A stretch of DNA of 9,338 nucleotides from Euryarchaeota archaeon UBA10. Its GTDB lineage: Archaea > Thermoplasmatota > Poseidoniia > Poseidoniales > Poseidoniaceae. Positions 6,525 to 9,338 of the stretch are shown here, piece after piece. Position numbers and translations under genes: made by a program. The DNA lies in contig DAGO01000018.1 of assembly GCA_002498185.1 (NCBI GenBank), positions 9,632-18,969 of the forward strand. Direction: 5' to 3'. The notes beneath the pieces are model-generated. The model saw only the letters and a list, made by a program, of their open reading frames with translations, was not told where the DNA came from and made no database searches. Numbering within the stretch: position 1 is the first letter of the stretch; every line of letters begins with the position of its first letter.

Positions 6525-6972
6525 ACTTGTATTCTCTCCAATCCTTCTGGTGTTCAGGGATGTACTTGTTCTGGCTGTGCTTGACGATAATTGTGTCAGG
6601 CAAGACCCACTTTAGGTAAACAATACCCATCATGATAAGAGTAGTTAGGCCCATTGCCATGTGGTAAGACAGCTGTTGTTGCTCCCAAGATGAGCCATTG
6701 AGTAATCCGTACAGCATTGTGCCAAACCAGTACAGTGCCCAGAATATTCCCCATGCGAAGAAGAAAATTGTGAGAGCAGAATTTCCAGATGGAGCCAAGG
6801 AGGCGGATATTATGGTTCCAGGTTCTGCAGGATTGAATACTCCGTGATTGATTGCAGCATCCATTTGTTCTTCAGTTAGTGATGCGTCTTCCAATGCAAC
6901 TCTTGCATCTTTCACGCTAACTTTACCGGAAGCAACTTTTTCCAATAACTGAGTGATTGTATCTTTTGCCAT
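6520..6972 (-). CDS. Two-helix membrane protein of the Rieske/cytochrome b operon
   Basis: This 150-aa protein, counted from the ATG at 6972, has an N-terminal soluble helical region (about 3-45: charged, with a TEEQMDAAI helix) and two predicted membrane helices near 66-92 and 104-124. A charged, aromatic tail ends in REYKW. No heme or Fe-S ligand set is visible: no Cys at all, and a few scattered His. A GTG one codon upstream (6975) is possible. The ATG leaves five bases after GGTGAT and overlaps the upstream stop by one base (TGATG). The start also depends on a ribosome binding site inside the last codons of the upstream gene. I do not recognise the family. Its place between the Reeler-like gene and Rieske suggests a structural subunit of the complex. 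Confidence 0.85.
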   Translation of the reverse strand: MAKDTITQLLEKVASGKVSVKDARVALEDASLTEEQMDAAINHGVFNPAEPGTIISASLAPSGNSALTIFFFAWGIFWALYWFGTMLYGLLNGSSWEQQQLSYHMAMGLTTLIMMGIVYLKWVLPDTIIVKHSQNKYIPEHQKDWREYKW

Positions 6973-7766
6973 CACTGATCACCTCTTCGGTTAATCTTGT
7001 ATCTTAGGCGTAGAAGGTTGCTACGTCCTTTGTAAGATGTCGAGAATCCATATCTTAGCAGGAGCCCACAGAAAATAATCACAGCGATTACTGCTCCGAA
7101 TCCAAGCAGTCCTAACCAGTGCGCTCTAAATCCAGCACCTAGGGTTGAGATGTCGATTTCTCCAGCTTTGCTTTCTGGTGCTTCAGGAGTTCCACTTCCA
7201 GCAATAAGCGACCTAGTTCCGCGCTTATCGTCCTCGGCGACTTCAATCAGATTGAATACGATTTGATTCCAATAATCTCCAGCGGGTCCATCAGCACCGT
7301 TTACTGCATTGCCACTTATCCAGAAATCCACTGTGGTGCCAGAGGAATTGTCAGCCGGAGCGGTCCAAGATATGGTGAAAATGCGAGAGTTTGGTGACTG
7401 GTGGGTCAGTGTAGTCACATCATCTTCCCAATTATCTCCGTCCCCGGATAGTTCTCCGGCGCTAACCCTGGCAGAAAAACCTCCCATATTGGTGTCCGGT
7501 CCTCCAATAATCTCGAGGCGCATGTCGTATGTTGTATCTGCGACCCATGTGTACGGTACGTCTACCAGGATAATCATTACTGAGTTGCTCGGTTCTTCGC
7601 CGTGACAGAGGCATCCTTCTTTGGCCACATCGGCGATTGTGTAGTCGCCGTGAGGTTGCTCTCCTCCAATGCCCTCAGGGTATGCGTTTGTAATGCCCGG
7701 AAGGAGCATCAAAGTCACGAGTACCAATGGCAGGATACTTCGCTGGAAAACTCTCGACATTAGCAT
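6972..7766 (-). CDS. Secreted, C-terminally anchored Reeler/choice-of-anchor-V-like protein with CxCH motif
   Basis: This 264-aa protein, counted from the ATG at 7766, begins with a signal peptide (basic start, hydrophobic core to about 27, likely cleavage after TNA). Next come a CLCHG motif (C52, C54, H55) and a beta-rich domain to about 175. That domain has the THQSP, ISWTAPA and ISGNAVNG segments I associate with choice-of-anchor V / Reelin-like domains. A linker leads to one membrane helix (about 217-238) and a basic cytoplasmic tail, so the domain should face outside. Related domains often have a CxxCH-like pair; here the spacing is one residue shorter, so heme binding is uncertain. It is the first gene of the respiratory operon and may dock on, or accept electrons from, the complex. 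TTG at 7772 or ATG at 7760 are other possible starts; no strong ribosome binding site decides. Confidence 0.85.
   Translation of the reverse strand: MLMSRVFQRSILPLVLVTLMLLPGITNAYPEGIGGEQPHGDYTIADVAKEGCLCHGEEPSNSVMIILVDVPYTWVADTTYDMRLEIIGGPDTNMGGFSARVSAGELSGDGDNWEDDVTTLTHQSPNSRIFTISWTAPADNSSGTTVDFWISGNAVNGADGPAGDYWNQIVFNLIEVAEDDKRGTRSLIAGSGTPEAPESKAGEIDISTLGAGFRAHWLGLLGFGAVIAVIIFCGLLLRYGFSTSYKGRSNLLRLRYKINRRGDQ
6978..6983 (-). promoter_or_regulatory. Ribosome binding site for the 150-aa gene inside the upstream coding end
   Basis: GGTGAT forms the Gly and Asp codons of the RGDQ end of the Reeler-like protein. It lies five bases before ATG (6972) and two before GTG (6975). Sites of this family usually leave three bases in this window, so neither start is excluded; the ATG is the more ordinary choice. 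Confidence 0.55.
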
Positions 7767-7802
7767 AGCCAACCCCAGTGGTTTGTGCGACTCGGATTGC
7801 GC

Positions 7803-7825
7803 CTATAATCGTTCCTTGTTTTATC
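7803..7825 (-). promoter_or_regulatory. Possible TATA region driving the respiratory operon
   Basis: Two A/T-rich candidates read on the minus strand: GATTATAG (7803-7810) and GATAAAAC (7818-7825). An archaeal start about 25 bases downstream of the first would fall near 7780, giving a leader of roughly 15 bases to the ATG at 7766. A short leader would fit the lack of a clear ribosome binding site before this gene. The 7767-7920 gap separates divergent transcription units, so it must also hold the promoter of the TPR gene, for which I see no convincing box. Confidence 0.3.
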
Positions 7826-7920
7826 TTCGATGGAGTGTCGTGCAGTGTAACATTTTGAAGCGTTTTTTTCCCTAAACAATCAAAGGCAAATCATATGTTC
7901 AAGCACGGCGAGGAGAGTTC

Positions 7921-8226
7921 ATGTCAGACCACCCTTTTGAGAACACATATGACCTCTCAAATGAACAATTAATCAAACTGGAAGAAGCCGAGGAGGAAAT
8001 GCTGAGGAATAATCTCGGGAAAGCGGAAGATATTCTTCTAGAATTGATGGGCGAAGATGACGAATGTATCCCCGTTCTAAACAATCTTGCACATTTGTAT
8101 GGTCGCCATTTTTCAGATTTTGAAAAAGCGGTTGAACTTTATGACAAAGTTTTGCGACTTGAGCCTGACAATGCATGGGCAAGAGATGCAAGGCGCCGCT
8201 ATCAAAGATATGTGGGCAGAGATTGA
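7921..8226 (+). CDS. Small TPR-repeat protein
   Basis: This 101-aa soluble acidic protein is built of helical pairs. A clear TPR unit spans about 49-82 (VLNNLAHLYGR, then AVELYDKVLRLEP), preceded by a weaker unit at about 16-45 and followed by the first helix of another (84-97). TPR units bind peptides or partner proteins, so this is probably an adaptor. GAGGAG (7910-7915) stands five bases before the ATG. The gene is divergent from the respiratory operon and lies 25 bases before the FtsZ-family gene on the same strand, so the two are likely co-transcribed. There is no membrane segment or catalytic motif. Confidence 0.88.
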   Translation: MSDHPFENTYDLSNEQLIKLEEAEEEMLRNNLGKAEDILLELMGEDDECIPVLNNLAHLYGRHFSDFEKAVELYDKVLRLEPDNAWARDARRRYQRYVGRD

Positions 8227-8251
8227 ATAACCTCCAATGTAAGGACATGCC

Positions 8252-9181
8252 ATGGATGGAGCCCAGATCCTAATTGCAGGTGTAGGCGGTTTGGGCTCTT
8301 CTTGGGCTAAAAGAGCCCACCTGCGTACAGGGCATGGAATTGATTTGGTTCTGATAGATGCAGACGAATCGTCTTTTGACTACGAAGATGCCCACGTTAT
8401 CAGACTCGGCAAAGACCTTGACAGTGCAGGATGCGCTGCATTACCACCGTTGGGAGAACAGAGAATGAGGCAAGCATCAAGCGTTTCTCGAACCTTGTTG
8501 GACGGTGTTGAAATGGTTGTGTTACTTACTGGGCTTGGCGGCGGAACAGGAACTGGTGCTGCACCGGAATTTGCCAGACAAGCACGCTTAGCTGGAGCGA
8601 TTGTGATTTCTATCGCAGCAATCCCATTTGAAGCACAAGAGACCAGATTGAAAGTAAGTAAGGAAGGTCTCTCTAAGTTAGAAGCCAACTCAGATGTATG
8701 TGTCAGGCTCGACCTTGACCGTTTAGCATGGCAAGCTCGTGAAAGAGGCACTGATTGGCGCCATGGTGCTTCATGGGTAGAGGAATTTGTGGACGGACTA
8801 GTAAGGACTCTAATGCGCCTAGGTTTGATCAATCTCGACATGATGGATTTGAAAACAATCGTTGGTCATTCTGGCGGTTCAACTCTAATGGTGGGTCAAG
8901 GGGACCCGGATGACGCGAACGGACTTCTTCAAGATGCAATGAGTGCTCCTCTTGCGAATTTATCCTTCGATGGTGCCAAGGCTTGTTTACTTCAAATTGA
9001 AGGTGGTCCCGGCATGACCGTTGGTCAAGTTGGATTGATTGCTGACGCATTCACTGCTAGGTTTGATGAAGATGCTCAAGTGATACTAGGCGCCCGAGTA
9101 AGTGAAGACTTACAAGGTAGAATAAGAGTGGTTGCTGTAGTTGCAGGACTAGAAGAAAAATCCAACCTAAGCCTCGTCTGA
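8252..9181 (+). CDS. Divergent FtsZ/tubulin-superfamily protein
   Basis: This 309-aa protein follows the FtsZ GTPase fold in order: T1 loop GVGGLGS (10-16), T2 DAD at 36-38, T3 region with PPLGE (65-69), the tubulin signature GGGTGTG (96-102) and the T7 catalytic motif NxDxxD as NLDMMD (194-199). The second half matches the FtsZ C-terminal domain, but the protein stops right after it, with no tail for FtsA/SepF-type partners. It also has almost no N-terminal extension. By eye, residues that contact the guanine in FtsZ are altered: the NDRL-type Asn is L155, and the Glu after PF is shifted or replaced. It is therefore probably a non-canonical paralogue rather than the main division FtsZ. CetZ is less likely given the FtsZ-like T7. 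The ATG is the first possible start after an in-frame TAA at 8240. Confidence 0.88.
   Translation: MDGAQILIAGVGGLGSSWAKRAHLRTGHGIDLVLIDADESSFDYEDAHVIRLGKDLDSAGCAALPPLGEQRMRQASSVSRTLLDGVEMVVLLTGLGGGTGTGAAPEFARQARLAGAIVISIAAIPFEAQETRLKVSKEGLSKLEANSDVCVRLDLDRLAWQARERGTDWRHGASWVEEFVDGLVRTLMRLGLINLDMMDLKTIVGHSGGSTLMVGQGDPDDANGLLQDAMSAPLANLSFDGAKACLLQIEGGPGMTVGQVGLIADAFTARFDEDAQVILGARVSEDLQGRIRVVAVVAGLEEKSNLSLV
8292..8319 (+). repeat. 9-bp perfect inverted repeat inside the FtsZ-family gene
   Basis: TGGGCTCTT (8292-8300) and AAGAGCCCA (8311-8319) can pair perfectly around a ten-base loop. The repeat lies about 40 bases into the coding region, over the codons for the T1 loop. It could form an mRNA hairpin, or simply reflect the codons used here. 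Confidence 0.4.
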
Positions 9182-9338
9182 TTCTGCTATCTCGACATCG
9201 GAGTCATCCCAATCTGTATCTTCAGAAATATCGATGCCTTTGTCCCAATCAATCTCTCGATCTTCCTGCCATTCTTCTTCTGATTCCTCATTTTTTTCTG
9301 GGCCTTCTTCATCAGTTCCTTCGTCATCTTCGACTTCA
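9167..9338 (-). CDS. Acidic C-terminal end of an unidentified protein (5' end outside window)
   Basis: On the minus strand a frame runs open from the window edge to TAG at 9167-9169 and encodes 56 residues. Thirty of them are Asp or Glu (seven of the first ten), with repeated Trp-Asp pairs such as IDWDKG and TDWDDS. The last codons overlap the convergent FtsZ-family gene by 15 bases. Such a tail is compatible with a disordered acidic C-terminus of a larger protein, but family and function cannot be read. The biased composition argues that it is coding, though the stretch is short. Confidence 0.55.
   Translation of the reverse strand, partial: EVEDDEGTDEEGPEKNEESEEEWQEDREIDWDKGIDISEDTDWDDSDVEIAESDEA

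Noticed and set aside
7602..7613. Canonical CxxCH heme c site in the Reeler-like protein
   Set aside because: The motif is CLCH with only one residue between the cysteines, so I call it CxCH and leave heme binding open.
7861..7868. T-run as a transcription terminator
   Set aside because: No plus-strand gene ends upstream of it. It sits in the divergent promoter region just before the TPR gene.
8380..8841. Open frame of 153 codons on the minus strand inside the FtsZ-family gene
   Set aside because: It lies wholly within a gene with clear FtsZ motifs and has a Ser/Pro-rich composition typical of antisense shadow frames.
1..9338. tRNA, rRNA, CRISPR array or mobile element
   Set aside because: No cloverleaf-like segment, direct-repeat array, transposase or integrase motif was seen. 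Nearly all sequence is accounted for by coding regions, and the longest gene-free stretch is about 150 bases.

Overview
The window looks archaeal, most likely a marine Thermoplasmatota/Poseidoniales-like (Marine Group II) genome. This placement is inference. It rests on GGTGAT-type Shine-Dalgarno sites that match the archaeal 16S tail, A/T-rich TATA-like boxes, a tubulin/FtsZ-family gene, acidic secreted domains, SAP and zinc-ribbon domains on a membrane protein, and dense gene packing. No RNA genes, CRISPR arrays or mobile elements were seen.

Layout. (1) Bases 1-1098, plus strand: the C-terminal part of a multi-pass membrane protein, a 2x[4Fe-4S] ferredoxin and a small two-helix membrane protein, packed as an operon. 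(2) 1099-1890, minus strand: a membrane protein with an N-terminal SAP domain and a C-terminal zinc ribbon; its stop codon abuts that of the preceding plus-strand gene. (3) 1952-7766, minus strand: a five-gene respiratory operon, in transcription order a secreted Reeler-like protein with a CxCH motif and C-terminal anchor, a 150-aa two-helix protein, a Rieske protein, a cytochrome b6-type subunit, and a 940-aa fusion. The fusion joins a subunit IV-like half (Qo motif PDWY) to a large extracytoplasmic domain, a dicluster ferredoxin domain and two CCG domains of the HdrD/GlpC/DsrK type. (4) 7767-7920: a divergent promoter region. (5) 7921-9181, plus strand: a small TPR protein and a divergent FtsZ-family protein. 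(6) 9167-9338, minus strand: the acidic C-terminus of a gene that runs off the window.

The centrepiece is region 3. Rieske, cytochrome b6 and subunit IV are the core of a b6f/bc quinol oxidase. Here subunit IV continues through the membrane into a predicted cytoplasmic iron-sulfur module carrying ligand sets for two cubane and two CCG-type (HdrB-like noncubane) clusters. The cytochrome b also has a cysteine at the position that binds heme c(n)/c(i) in b6f complexes. Together these suggest a Rieske/b complex hard-wired to a cytosolic thiol, disulfide or ferredoxin-linked redox partner, with the Reeler-like protein and the 150-aa protein as candidate extra subunits. The direction of electron flow cannot be read from the sequence.
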